Positions 12,960-24,716 of a DNA stretch of 64,000 nt are shown piece after piece. The notes beneath the pieces were generated by a model, which worked only from the letters and a program-made list of their open reading frames with translations, did no database searches and had not been told where the DNA came from. Source of the DNA: Breviolum minutum Mf 1.05b.01 (Eukaryota; Sar; Dinophyceae; Suessiales; Symbiodiniaceae); assembly GCA_000507305.1 (NCBI GenBank), contig DF239095.1, forward strand, positions 269,628 to 333,627. The letters are read 5' to 3'. The translations under genes and the position numbers were made by a program. Position 1 is the stretch's first letter. Each line of letters begins with the position of its first letter.

Positions 12960-13118
12960 ACGAGTCACCTGTAGCCACTCTTGCAAAACTAGGGGCAATA
13001 TCAGTAAAGCATTTGGCCTGTCATAGCGCCTACCACGGTAGACCAAGACACAACAGCACAGTGTTTCCAACGATGCGGCCAGCAGAGTAATCTCCAGTGA
13101 CCAACACATGGCGACCAA
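12960..13118 (-). CDS. Candidate exon of a membrane protein
   Basis: A short minus-strand frame with a hydrophobic segment followed by a basic loop and a second hydrophobic segment (motif RYDRPNALLILPLVLQEW). It resembles one or two membrane passes. It is placed upstream of the membrane-protein frame at 10830-11411, with which it may be spliced. No family assignment. Confidence 0.35.
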
Positions 13119-15279
13119 TGTTCAAGTTTCATGCTTTGGATGTAGTAATCTGTTGAGACTCGACCCGTCGAAGTTTTGAAGCAGTCTATCCCTGTGGATT
13201 TGTTGGATTTGTTTTTGTTTCTTTCCCTTCCTTGTTAAGGGGCCTCGTTGGGGGGGCGTAGGTTCAGTATTCTATCCAAACAAAGACTGATAATTCATGG
13301 ACATGGTTTTCATTGAAAGGAAGTTTTTTCCGTGCAATTATATGCATATATTGAACACATATCTATGCACGCAATACATATGTACAGTTCCTCTATATAT
13401 GTGTATCTAAACATATAAAAAAGTGTGATATATATATATATATATATATGCATTTGTATAGCTACCACCTATGGCAGTAAAACTCTGTCACTGGTTCCAT
13501 ATGCATCAGCAATACTGGAAACAACTAGGCCGGATATCTCTTATGAAGCTCATTGAGCCAGGACATAGTGGAAAAAAGATGTTGTTTGATTTGATGAAAT
13601 CCTGGTTGTTTTTAGTAGGGATCCTTTCCCTTGTGTTTCCTATGAAACAGGCTAGTAATCCATTACTGTATATATTTCAAAACCCATAAACAACCAAGGT
13701 TTTTTCACTGACACCGTTGGAAATCTAAAAATGCACTCCAGTTGCATCTACAACCATCCCGCACCAATACTTGCAGTGAATCCTGAATTGGACAGTCAAA
13801 AAAACACAAAAATTGCGATCTAAAGTGGGAAATTGGTGAAAATTCTGAATGATATTCCAAAATGGTCATTCTATAGTTTGAAGGACTTGAATGTCCAGTC
13901 TTTTCGCATTCCCCCTAATCTTCTTGGCGTGTTTTTTCCTCGCCATGGTTTTCCCCAAGGACTGTGAGGACTCCCTCAAAACATATCGATATTCCTGGTG
14001 AGTTTGAAGAAAAAGAAAGGTAAAATCAATTGAAAACATCTGCTATCAGGCTATCAGGTGCTTCATCCATTTCAAGAACAAAAGACTGACACCAACGTGA
14101 TCATATAACCTGTGTGTTAGTGTTTCCTTCCAAAAAAAAACGAAGTAAAATGGCATTTCGCGAGGATTGAAAGGGATGCTATTCAGTTGGATGACAAACA
14201 AATCTCGATCTGTGTAAGTCTCTCTATTGCTAAGCAGGTGGTGGTGTTTCTTTAAATATCATGGGCCGGAAAGAAACCGGAAACCTGCTAAGACCATATC
14301 TTGGGGCATGCTGTTCAACCCTGATTCACAAGTGGGTTGAACAAATCTATGCATCTTTCTGAAGTGAAACAACCCTATTAGCCTTTATTATGTAGCGTCA
14401 ACCAGTATTTTGGCAGGACCCAAACCATATCCATCAAAATCGATTTTTGAAACCATTTCAAACACAAAGAAAATACACTTAAGTTACGATAGGGTTCTGC
14501 TCCTAAATTCATGAAGTTAAGCTTCACTAGAAACAGAAGGGAAATGAACTACATAGATAATACTAAAGACTTGTTTGGGAACCGACAGACATCACCGCTG
14601 TACGTTGCCTTGGTTCTTGGGAACGACCAACCACTTAGCCACTTTTTTTCAGAACAGGATGTAGTCTTGTGGACTGCTTGAATGATCTTACGACTTGGTA
14701 TGTGATTTTTGCCTAAGCATCGTTGGTATCACCCACCAGAGTTATTCCAGGTGGAAACGATAAACCTCAACTACAATCACCAGGTTTTTAGTGTTTAAGT
14801 GGGGCTTTGCCATCAGAGATGGTCAGCCTTCATCATTCACAAAGCTCTCATCCGAGGCAAAACATCCTCCTGATGCTTCGTCAGCGCTCCTGGCTCTCCC
14901 CGGGTTTCCTCATGTTTCCCGAAGAGGAAGACAAAAAAGCCCTTGAGGTTTTTATAATTTCACCTGAAAAGGTGAACTTAGGACAGTTCCCATGAAGCCA
15001 GTTTTTGTCACCACATCTCGACGCTTCGACTTCAACTTCTCCGTTTGTCCATGTGCTTCGAATGTCATCTGGTCTTTTCTCACAAGACCCGTCAACAAAA
15101 CCTTGTCTCAAGCCACCAGCATGACCCGGTCCGGCTCGATTTTCCAGTCCAACCAAAAACTTCAGATCAACTGACAACCGATCACCCATATAAATCGTGG
15201 CATCATCCTTTCCCTTCAAGAATTGCTTCATGCAACCAGCTTTCTCCTCATTTTGTTGCAAGCACAGAAATTCCAAGGA
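13119..15279. other. Stretch without a confident gene
   Basis: Contains a TA run at about 13429-13449. A minus-strand frame at about 14881-15276 has protein-like composition and lies just downstream of the glycosyltransferase-like exons; it may be a further exon or 3' untranslated sequence. Nothing else is supported. Confidence 0.45.
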
Positions 15280-17621
15280 TCATCCATCATCCAACCTCGA
15301 AGTCAATGACGCGTTGACGTCCATGACCTGCGCCACCGAAGCAGCAAAGCGATGCTGGGCCAGCACTTTCCGGCTTTGGCTGAAGCGAAGCATCGCTTTG
15401 CTCACACTCTGAAGATCGGTGCTTTGCATCCATTCCAACAGCTCCAGAGAAGAGGAGAACACGAGCCTTGGGTTTGTTTTTTTGGTTTTGGAAAAAGCTT
15501 CCTTTGGTTGGTCTGTCTCTTGGAAATGATATGCTTTTTTTGCTTGGGGGGCAAAGGTGGGCCTTCAAGATAGGGATGTTTTTTTTGGGGGGGCTAAGCC
15601 CTGATTTTGTTCGGGAATCCTTTGACTAGTAGGGTGTTGTTTAAGGGTGTCATCCTAAAGTACCAAAACTTCTTTGCATCACTTGGTTTCTGAGTCACCT
15701 TTTTTTTTCCAATCTAAAGATATCTCCAGTCTCCTAGCCTCAAAGACAAGGTACACGTGTGGAAATTGATAATAATCAGCTAAGGGTGCCCACAGTTGTA
15801 ATTTCCTCGCACAATGAGTCTTCAGATTGAAAGGTTCTAAATCTTCAAATTGCCCCGTCTTCACAAAGGGATGTCTGGCGTTGTTGTCAAAGTAATGCAT
15901 CTTCTCCAGAGAGTTCTCTTCAAAACACAAGAGCTTTGATAACAATTTGCTATCCGGGACGAAGATGGGCATTCCTGTAGCATACAAATCCCAGAAAGCT
16001 ATCTTTGTGAGATCCTCTGGCACGAAGAGTACAGCATTGTACTGGCTCACCTCACGGACAAGAAAACGAAAAATCCACCGAGCTTGGCCGTTGTAAAATG
16101 GCGACATGGAATAGAAGTTCATCTGTGGAACATGGGTTTCTTAATGACCCATAAACATCGATCTTTACCACAACCTTTTTGTCTAATCAGGGGCAGGCAC
16201 CTTCTGAACAACTCCGAACGAACTGGGGAAAAACAAAATCGAGAACCAAAACAAAAACGATCCTTGGGAAAAAATCCTCAAAACTTTGGGGGACACCTGT
16301 ATGCATCTGAAAATAAAGCTGCAAAACAAAAACACACAAACCAACACAAAAACGAAGTGTGTTTGTCTTTGGTGGGGGGAACAAAACATTTCACTGTTCG
16401 AGGTGTAGAAACAACACCAACGACCAACCAATCAAATCTGATCTCTCGGTTCACTTCTTCCCAGCCCATGGGGCCCGTCATGTTGAAGATATCCATCGCC
16501 GACGAGCGATGAAAGAGAAGCTGAAGCCACACGATGAAAACCTAGCGATGAAACTTGAAGCGAAGACCTTCTGGTGTTGGAAGTTTTTGGTTATTTTTTG
16601 GTTCGGAGTTTTTGCACAAAAAAAGCACCTAATAAGGTGCAAAAGGGAGTAAATGAAAGTGCAACTCATAACTTGTAAAATTGTAGCTCATATAATTGAA
16701 TTTTCACCACTTCTGACAAAGATATCTGCTGTTACTATCTACTGCTTCGAAGTGCGGTGGACCAAAATAACTTTTAGTACTTTGATAATCAATTGGAGGT
16801 TCTGTCGGACCGGACTTTTAAATTACCCTCTTGTAAACTAACATAGCAATGGAAAACCACCGTTTTTTCATAGGAGATGCATCTTCAAATGGTGGATTTC
16901 TTGTTGCTATGTTAGTTTACCGGAGTGTAAGAGGCCTCAATCCCAATGCTTGAAGGGATATTCACCAGCCTAAGCTGTGAAGAAAAAATCACCCAGCGAT
17001 CTGTTAGTCTTCGGTTGAACCGACCATCTAAGTTTAGCAAGAAGCTCTGGCAGCAATGGTATTCCAAAGCACATCACCCCGCCATTGCAGAAGGGTTCGG
17101 CGAAAGGGTGCTGTCATGTTGGGATTGTACAACGCCTTCGGATGTGGAAGAGGTGAGATGACAGGCAATTCAAAGCCTGTCATCCATGCAAGCTGCACAG
17201 CACAAACAACAGATGTTGCCACTGCATAACTCTTGGGATGTTGTGCACTCAGCTGCAGCTCTTCGAAGATATTTTCTGCCAAACGTGTGAAGGGGTAGAT
17301 GCCAATCACATGCAGTATGGGGATGTCCTCTGAAAGCTGTCGCAAGATCAAGCTGGCTCCGACATCCAAAACAAGCACAAGATCGTGACTTGGAACACCT
17401 TCAGCCACCAAGCCATCTTTGATATCTTCCTTGTTCCCACGGAACAAGGCCTCTGCTAACTTGGACGTAGGATCACTTCCTAATGTCTCACAAATAGGCC
17501 CAGCATAGATGCAACCAAAATAGGTCAATTGCATCTTCGGCATCAACTCACGTAGCATCTGGCCAGTTTGCAACAGCTGCGAGGAATGACCGCCTACAAG
17601 GGCGACATGCAAGGAAGGTCC
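15280..17621 (-). CDS. Glycosyltransferase-like protein, several exons
   Basis: At least three minus-strand exons appear to belong together: about 17034-17621, 15679-16122 and 15280-15462. The first, opening after an AG acceptor with PSLHVALVGGHSSQLLQTGQ, reads like the first Rossmann half of a GT-B fold. The second holds DLTKIAFWDLYATGMPIFVP and WAPLADYYQFPHVYLVFEA, resembling the donor-binding half of glycosyltransferase-like proteins in algae. The third is an amphipathic helix-rich tail (LELLEWMQSTDLQSVSKAML). The likely role is sugar transfer in the secretory pathway, by fold resemblance only. The first intron is about 0.9 kb and carries a MITE (16823-16930). Further 5' exons may lie at 18204-18398 and beyond. 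No frameshift is visible inside the three exons. Confidence 0.6.
16823..16930. repeat. MITE family B, copy 2, inside an intron
   Basis: The left arm TTACCCTCTTGTAAACTAAC and the right arm GTTAGTTTACCGGAGTGTAA form a hairpin of 108 bp. The arms match the element at 9066-9174. It lies in the large intron of the glycosyltransferase-like gene. Confidence 0.78.
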
Positions 17622-19436
17622 TTAGTGAAACAGGGTGAATCAAGTGTGCACCTGTGATGACACAGGATTTGCGATGAATGATGTTCCCCTGGACATCAAT
17701 CACCACAAAAAAAAGTCTTGATTTACCACCATCATTTTCAGACCCTGCGATTATCTGGAATAGATGTTTTGTCTTTAAAAAAAAAAAAGGTGCGATTTTT
17801 TTCGCAAAGCCGCTGTGACTTTATCCACTCAATGTGCCACCCAAAATTGTCTCTTCGCGCCCGGTAGACAGACAGGAAGCTCTTTTTTTCTTCGAAAAAT
17901 GGGTGTATCACAACGTGATTCGTTATTTTTCCAAATTCAATGAAAAAAAATCATGTAACCACTTTTCAAAACGCACTCCTCCATTTTTACTGAACCATAA
18001 TTATGGGAGAAAGAGTAACATGGAACAGAAAAATTCATGGTTCATAAGTGTTTTTTCCTCTTCCAAGTGGCATTTTTCAGGTTCCAGGCATTAGTTTTCA
18101 GGGGTGAATCATCCCTTGACTTGACTTTCTTAACAGGGACCCCTCCTGCCGGTGTAGCACAGGTTGGGGCCCCAAAACTGGGGGTTCGCATCGCACAAAA
18201 CGCTCAACTAAACTTGGACAAGCATCTTTGATCTTCAGCCACGGTGGTTTTAGACAAAACTCTGGCGACCGGTGGATGCAGTGCAAAGACTGCCTCATAG
18301 TCGATGGAAAAATTGACTAATGGCCTCAGGATGTTGGTGAGATCCTCACTATGAGTTGAATCTCCCTCCCTCCCCACCACCAGCAAGGATGCGAACACCT
18401 CGTCACCAGCACAGCATCACTACATTTTTAGTCTCTAAGATCCCACTCCTTTGCCACTGTTACTGGGTGGGCATTTCCAAGTTGTGAAGTATCAATCTCC
18501 ACAAGTCTTCGGAGTGAATGGGTTATGGGAAGAACAAACAATCTGCCTAATTGCCCATGAAGAAGCTTTGTGGAATGATGGAAACCCCAAAAAAAACTTG
18601 TATATATGTATATATATATACACTTGGTGGTGAACATGAAGGAAAAAACGTTGTTTGGCACAATAATGTTGGGAAATGGTTTCCCTTGTTGTATATAATA
18701 CTGTAAGTTGCAAATCCAAAACTGCATGCATGGATCTTGAAGAGTTGTATAGTCTGCATCTGGTGGAAATACAAAATGGCGAGACAAGACCGGAGACAAG
18801 ACAAAGACAAGACCAGCGAGCCGGACACAGCATCCCAGCCAAGGCGGACACACTTAAGACAGCATTGAGAACCCCAACAATAAAACTGTTTGGGGAAAAA
18901 TTCTGGGCAAATTACTACAATTCCTATACCTGTGTTATATATTTTCGGGCATTTTGGGTCGGGTGATTCCCTTACTTTTCACCACCCATTTGGCAATTTT
19001 CCCCAACCTGTTTGGTCTGTTTGGTCTGGGAACGCCGAGCGACAAAGGTTTCGGCGCAACGCCTCTCAAACCTAGCTCTGTGGCAGTCCATAGCGGCCAA
19101 CCACTGTCTTGTCCCATCCAACTGGCAAATTCCACCTGAAAAATGGCCCAACGGGGAATGGCCGTTTGAAAAAAAAAAGACTCTGGTTGAAATAGTGGGG
19201 GAAAATCATCCCGAAGCCAGGATTTTTTGGATACTAATTTCACTCCTCAGGGACCTGAAATTTAACTGTTACAGAAGGTCAGTCACTGTTACAGGAGGGG
19301 GAATGGGCAGGACATCAAGAAATGGCCAAGTAATAGTAACATCCACTGGTGGAACAAACATCATGTTGTGAGTGTGGATGGGAAATTTGTTGTTCATGTG
19401 AACAACGTTCAAAACCCTGTTGACATCCCATTGAAT

Positions 19437-19532
19437 TCTGATTGGTTCATCGGGATTCTTATAACGGCTTCTTTCAATCCCCATATAAGTTGGATAGCAT
19501 TTCATCCCTTCTATACAGCAAATAACCAGGGA
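19437..19532. repeat. MITE family D, copy 1 (diverged)
   Basis: The left part TTCTGATTGGTTCATCGGGA and the inner CCATATAAGTTGGATAGCAT correspond to the element at 23547-23640. The right arm AAATAACCAGGG is degraded. Confidence 0.5.
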
Positions 19533-22500
19533 CCCCTTTTTTTCACTGCTGAACTGTCAACCTCTATGGGTGTGTTATTGGCAGCCCTACCAATACGCGT
19601 TTCAAGGCACCATCATTTTGGAGATTTTTGGGGGTGGATTTTGGGGGAGTCTCCCAACTTGGGAGAATCATCCCATGACGGAAAACAGTTAAGTGGTTCA
19701 TAACTATGGTGATCGTAAGTCCCCTAAGGATAGGGTTAGTCTTGTTCATTCGAAATGCCTTGTAATAATAAACCGTCGTAACATGTCTTAACGAACCACT
19801 TACTAAGTGGGGTGATCCTCCAAGAAGAGGAACGACAGAGGCCCATCTTCCTTCTCGCGGCTCTCAAACAATTAGCCGCAAATCACATCTCGTTCCTTCC
19901 AAATATTGGCCCATCTGATAGTAGAAAACACCACCTTTTATAGTGATGATGGATGGTGAGGGTTGTTTTTGATAAGGCATTTGTCTACAAAAAACAAATC
20001 TTTCAACTGAAAAAAAAAACAAAAACCTTTTTGAAAGAAGAGGGTGACCTGAAGTACCAGATTTTCATGCCAGGCTTGCCAATGTCCAGTCTGAACAGCA
20101 AGGACTTGAAATGCAGCCACCTCACCGAAGAGACACATCTCCGTTGGAAAGCCATCTTCACCCTGACTGAGATACGCGAGGATATGGATAAAGTTTGTTC
20201 TGAATCTCTCCCAGCTCGCATTCCTGCCAACATTTTTCGTGGACGACCCCAGTTGTGTATGGAATTGTGACGTTGGACAGACTTTTGACATATATTGTTT
20301 TAATGGGAAAAAAGCTATAAGTATCGGGAATCAGCCATTTTCTAGCAACATGCATTCACCCACTACATCAACACTTTCTCGCTACTTTTCTATCATCCTC
20401 ACAACCTCCGAAAAAAAAGCAGCACCTGAGCAGGAAGTGAGCATCATAGACTAACGCCTCTCGCTGCTTTTCTCCCAACGCTCCCCGAACGAAGCGCCCG
20501 AAGAGTGTGCGAAAGCGGCGCCATGACAACGTGGCGGTCTGGAGCTTGTCACAGGACCTCAACCCGCAGGGGTGGACTGGACAAAATGGCGTGTGAAAAT
20601 TATTGGATCCAAACAGGGTTTCGCTAAGTGAGTTTCGCTATGAGAGATGATCCTGTTGTTTGAAACTGCATCTCAAGTGATCATTTGCTATAAACCAGAC
20701 AGATCTGCCTGGGTTCAACACCACAAAAAAACGAGGCTGGCGGCTGGAATGAATCTAAAGTTTGTACAATTATTTTTTACATCATTGAAAAAGGGCCCTT
20801 CATTTCCCACTTGTATCAACTGTAGACTCTGTTGGTCAAAGTTACACTATACACCTTAGAGGCAATTTGCTCCAATTTCAATCTGTGTGATTTTGCACGG
20901 AAATTCAGATCACCCGTGGGATGTTGTAAAGAAATTCCGATTTCTCTTGGCAAATGTTCAAACATTGCTACAGAAATTCACGGGTTGCAGGCGGGCAATG
21001 AAACATCAATAGGAAACCGTTCCGCTTGAATCACGGCACATTTCAGGAAATATTCGCCGATCACGGCTCACAAAGCTTGCCCATGCCATCCATGGTAGCC
21101 ATGCAAGACACCAGATCCAGCATCGAAAACCCGCAGCCATCTGCTATGAACCCCCAACAGCTGTTGTCATGAACCCCACGAGGGTCCTAAGAAGCCGAAG
21201 GAGGCATTTGCCTAAAAAAAAAATGGGGGAAAATGGTTGCCCGGGCCCTTGAGCCATGAATTCAAAAAAATGTTCACAGCCAGTAACCTTGATGCAAAGC
21301 TTCCAATTTCTTTTGCAAATTTGACCCCTTAACTTTTGTTTCCTCCTTGGCATTTTCGCTCAGTGTTGTTTTTCTTCGAAGCTGGCAGCGCGTTTTTGCT
21401 CTTCTGGCGATTTTTTGTTGCAAGAAGTGGGAAGAGTAGGGGTTTCTCGCTAGTAGTCATCCCACATCACATCGCACTCCTCCCAATGATTCCAACACGG
21501 TTACGGTTGCTGCATGTCCGCAATGTCCCGTGCTTTTTCGGCCTCGAAATTGCCTTCATTTGTCCTTCTTTAATGGAGAGTAAACCCTGATGTAAAAAAT
21601 TCGGCGATCACCAGTTGATATGGTACATATCCCATTATTTTACAGGGTTTCATACATGTCAGGTGGTTGTTGGGGATCTCTTCCATCAACAATTTGACAA
21701 CATGCTGAAGGATCAATGTGCCATTGCACGCACCTCCGTGCCCCAAAGAAACCACTGCAACAGCATTTCTCACCCCTTGACCTTCACCCCGGTCGCTCTC
21801 CTTCAGACACTGCTCAATGGATCTCACAAAAGCTTCATCATCCTCGCCAGCTTCGGAACACAACCAACATCTGTTTTTTTGTCCAGCAGAAACAATGCTA
21901 GGATGACTTTTTCAAAAAATCCAGGTGAACAAATAGGGGTCATTCTATAATCCCAAAGTTCATGCACAATTTTTCCGACAAATCATTTTTTTCAAATCTC
22001 ACCAAGTCCCTGAAAGGGTACAATACATTTTCTGCTTGTTCGATCAGGGGTGATTTAAGGATCCCTGCAAATCCTAGGTGTTTTTCTTTGTTGGGAACCC
22101 CGAAGCAAAGCCAGGGGAAACGAAACGAAAAGCCTTCCCAAATTACCGAATTTTAGCCTCAATGGAGGCTCATCACAGGAAAATGCAAAGAAAACAAAAC
22201 GAAAACTAGCTGACTCACTAACTAAACTAGATTAAAACTAAACTAAACTGAACTAAATAACACTAAACTAAACTATCTAATTCCAACTACCGGACTAAAT
22301 AGCGAACCCAGATCCAATGTGAATTGTTTGGGAACTACCCGGTTCTTGGAGGTTAGAGAGACAGAGAGAGACAGTATGTAGCATATGTATGTACACATAT
22401 GAGCGAAGCATGACTATATTTCTGAAATGTCATGTTTCGTTTAAAGGATTGCCCATGCGATCATTCACTGCCAAATGACAACTCAAATGATTGGACCTCC

Positions 22501-23546
22501 AAATCTCTAGACCTTCCAATATACCACCTGGAAAGGATCGATGGCGATCAGCACTCCCATTAGTCTTGGTTTATCATGGCCCCTACTATTCGTCACCTGT
22601 TGGGAGTTGCGTTGCGCCAGCTACTTTCACTACAGTGTGGCAACTGAGCTCACCATTTCAAGCACTCCCACGTCAACGCTCCTCTACACTCGTAGAGACC
22701 TCACTTAAGCCATCGTCACCTGCAAACCGGGGGCTTTGTAAACACGCCTCTAAGTTCAATCAAGTCTTTTCTTGTTTCCTGTGTTTTGCTTATCATTTTA
22801 GATCTATTTCATGTGACTTCCCAGTAACTTCCCAGTGACTTCAAGCTCGGAAAACCTTCAAGATTGCTACTGTTCATCAAATTACACTCCTGGCACCATT
22901 CAAGTCGATGATTTTCATGGGGAAGCAAAAATACATCTCACTAGTGCAGGACTACACTAAAATAACATCTAATGACAAAGCATTTTAGACATACACCCAC
23001 GAGAACTAACATTCTTTACCCAAAAAATGCTGGTTTTGTAGATGTTTCTCCTTTTCCATTCGGGGCATCTTTGTTCATGTTCCAGTTGTTAGTTTTTGGG
23101 TGTGCAGCCTGGCAGTGGCAATCCAAGATTCAAGTGAGGTTTCATAGGAAAGCTGTTGAAACCACCTGGTGATTGCACCAGAAGTAAGTCGTCATCTTGA
23201 TGACATGACACATCTTAGGCCATAACTTGTGAAAAACAGGGGTCGGAAAGAAATATGACACCGGGGCCCCAAACTTCATTCGCACTATTTAGAAGGGAAA
23301 ATCCCTTGAAAATTACATTTACATTTACATTCTATAATTTTTTTCCCCAAAAAAATGAGTCCCATTTAATGATCCTCCTGTAAGTCCTAGCCGCACTTCC
23401 CGTGGGTCCATTTCAGTCCGTCGGGACGTCATCACGCCTGCAGCCTTGGCACCCTGGCACAGAGGGATCCGAGCAGCAAAATGATACCAGGCAAAACACC
23501 AATTGAGCCACGAAAAAAAAAACCTTGGCTGACTTTCCATGGAATA

Positions 23547-23640
23547 CTGGTTGGTTAATAGGGATCCTTATTTCATGGTTTATTATAATCCCTATATAAA
23601 TTGGGTAGGAGTTCATCCCCTATATAACCCAACCAACCAG
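23547..23640. repeat. MITE family D, copy 2
   Basis: A 94-bp element whose ends CTGGTTGGTT and AACCAACCAG are perfect inverted copies. The internal sequence matches 19437-19532. Confidence 0.65.
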
Positions 23641-24716
23641 ATTTTTTTTCATTGCTCAATTGTTTTGCAAGTTCCTATTCTATCAAAAGATCAGCTTGAT
23701 GTATGGAAAGTCTTGAACAAAGTCTATCATAGGGTGTATTAGGACCACCTTCACGACAACTTACGTCGTTCCAAGACCTGTTTGTGATTCATATCTTCAA
23801 GATCACTTCCAAATGATGTTTATTCCCTTCAGTCCCCCTTCCACTCTCTTTCGAAAAGAATACCCCTCTCCATTTTTTCCTCAAGCTCCAAAAATTTCTG
23901 CTCAAAATGTTGCAACAAGTGTTTTCCCAACAATAAATCTTTACATCCAAACCTAGGTGCATGGCATAAAACCTGCAATTTTTTCCGACGGAAATCAACC
24001 AAAACGGCAGCAGCCACCTTAGCCACCGCTGCTGCCGCGGCTTTTGCAGCTTCAGATACTTGCCCTGGAGCTTCAGCCTAAAAAGAAAGCATCACGCGGA
24101 CGATGGACCACGAACCCTGGGTCCAGTTTGGGTGATGATTTTTGTTGTTGGTCTTTTGATTTTTGACCAACTCAGCAAGTGTTTGATGGCCAACCAACAA
24201 ATTGGTGAGGATTTTGGTGGGATTTTGTGATTGTGGAAGGAATTTTGTGATTTTTTGTGGTGAGTTGCTGGGGCTTCCTTCGCTCTTCAAAGTTTTTACA
24301 TATGGCTCGGTTCCTGAAAGCCCCTGAATAGCATATGGAAGACCATCTAAACTTTCCTGATTTTGGAGCCCGGCCAATTTTCAAGTGTAAAACTTCGGAG
24401 TAAAGAATTCACTCAATTCTCTGCTGAGATGCCAAAGAAACCACGTCAAGTGTCCCCCCTTGTCAACCCTCCAACAAGCAAACACTTCAGTGGAGAAAAC
24501 GGTATACCCTCTGCTCTTTGTTGATGTTTGAGCAAGTTCTGTAGGCTAACAATTTTCATGGAAGTTTGCTCCGAGATTCCTTTAGCTTCCACTATGAAAT
24601 GTATTTTCCTGCCCTCAACTGGAACAGTTCAACATGATATTCGGGGAATTGGGAGGGTTGTTCTTTTTTTGAAGCACAACTCACGGTATCCAAAATAGAC
24701 CCACTTGATACAAAAA

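Larger units (their letters stand above)
17622..24716. other. Intron-rich or intergenic stretch with candidate minus-strand exons
   Basis: Three minus-strand frames have convincing protein-like composition: 18204-18398 (contains NILRPLVNFSIDYEAVFAL), about 19950-20240 (contains MCLFGEVAAFQVLAVQTGHW) and about 21640-21863 (contains SLGHGGACNGTLILQHVVKL). They may be upstream exons of the glycosyltransferase-like gene or parts of other genes. Between them are hairpin elements (19437-19532, 23547-23640) and ordinary non-coding DNA. Confidence 0.4.

Noticed and set aside
21235-21265. Spliced-leader relic (CTTGAGCC on the plus strand)
   Set aside because: Only eight bases match the reverse complement of the dinoflagellate spliced leader; the CATTTTGG part is missing.
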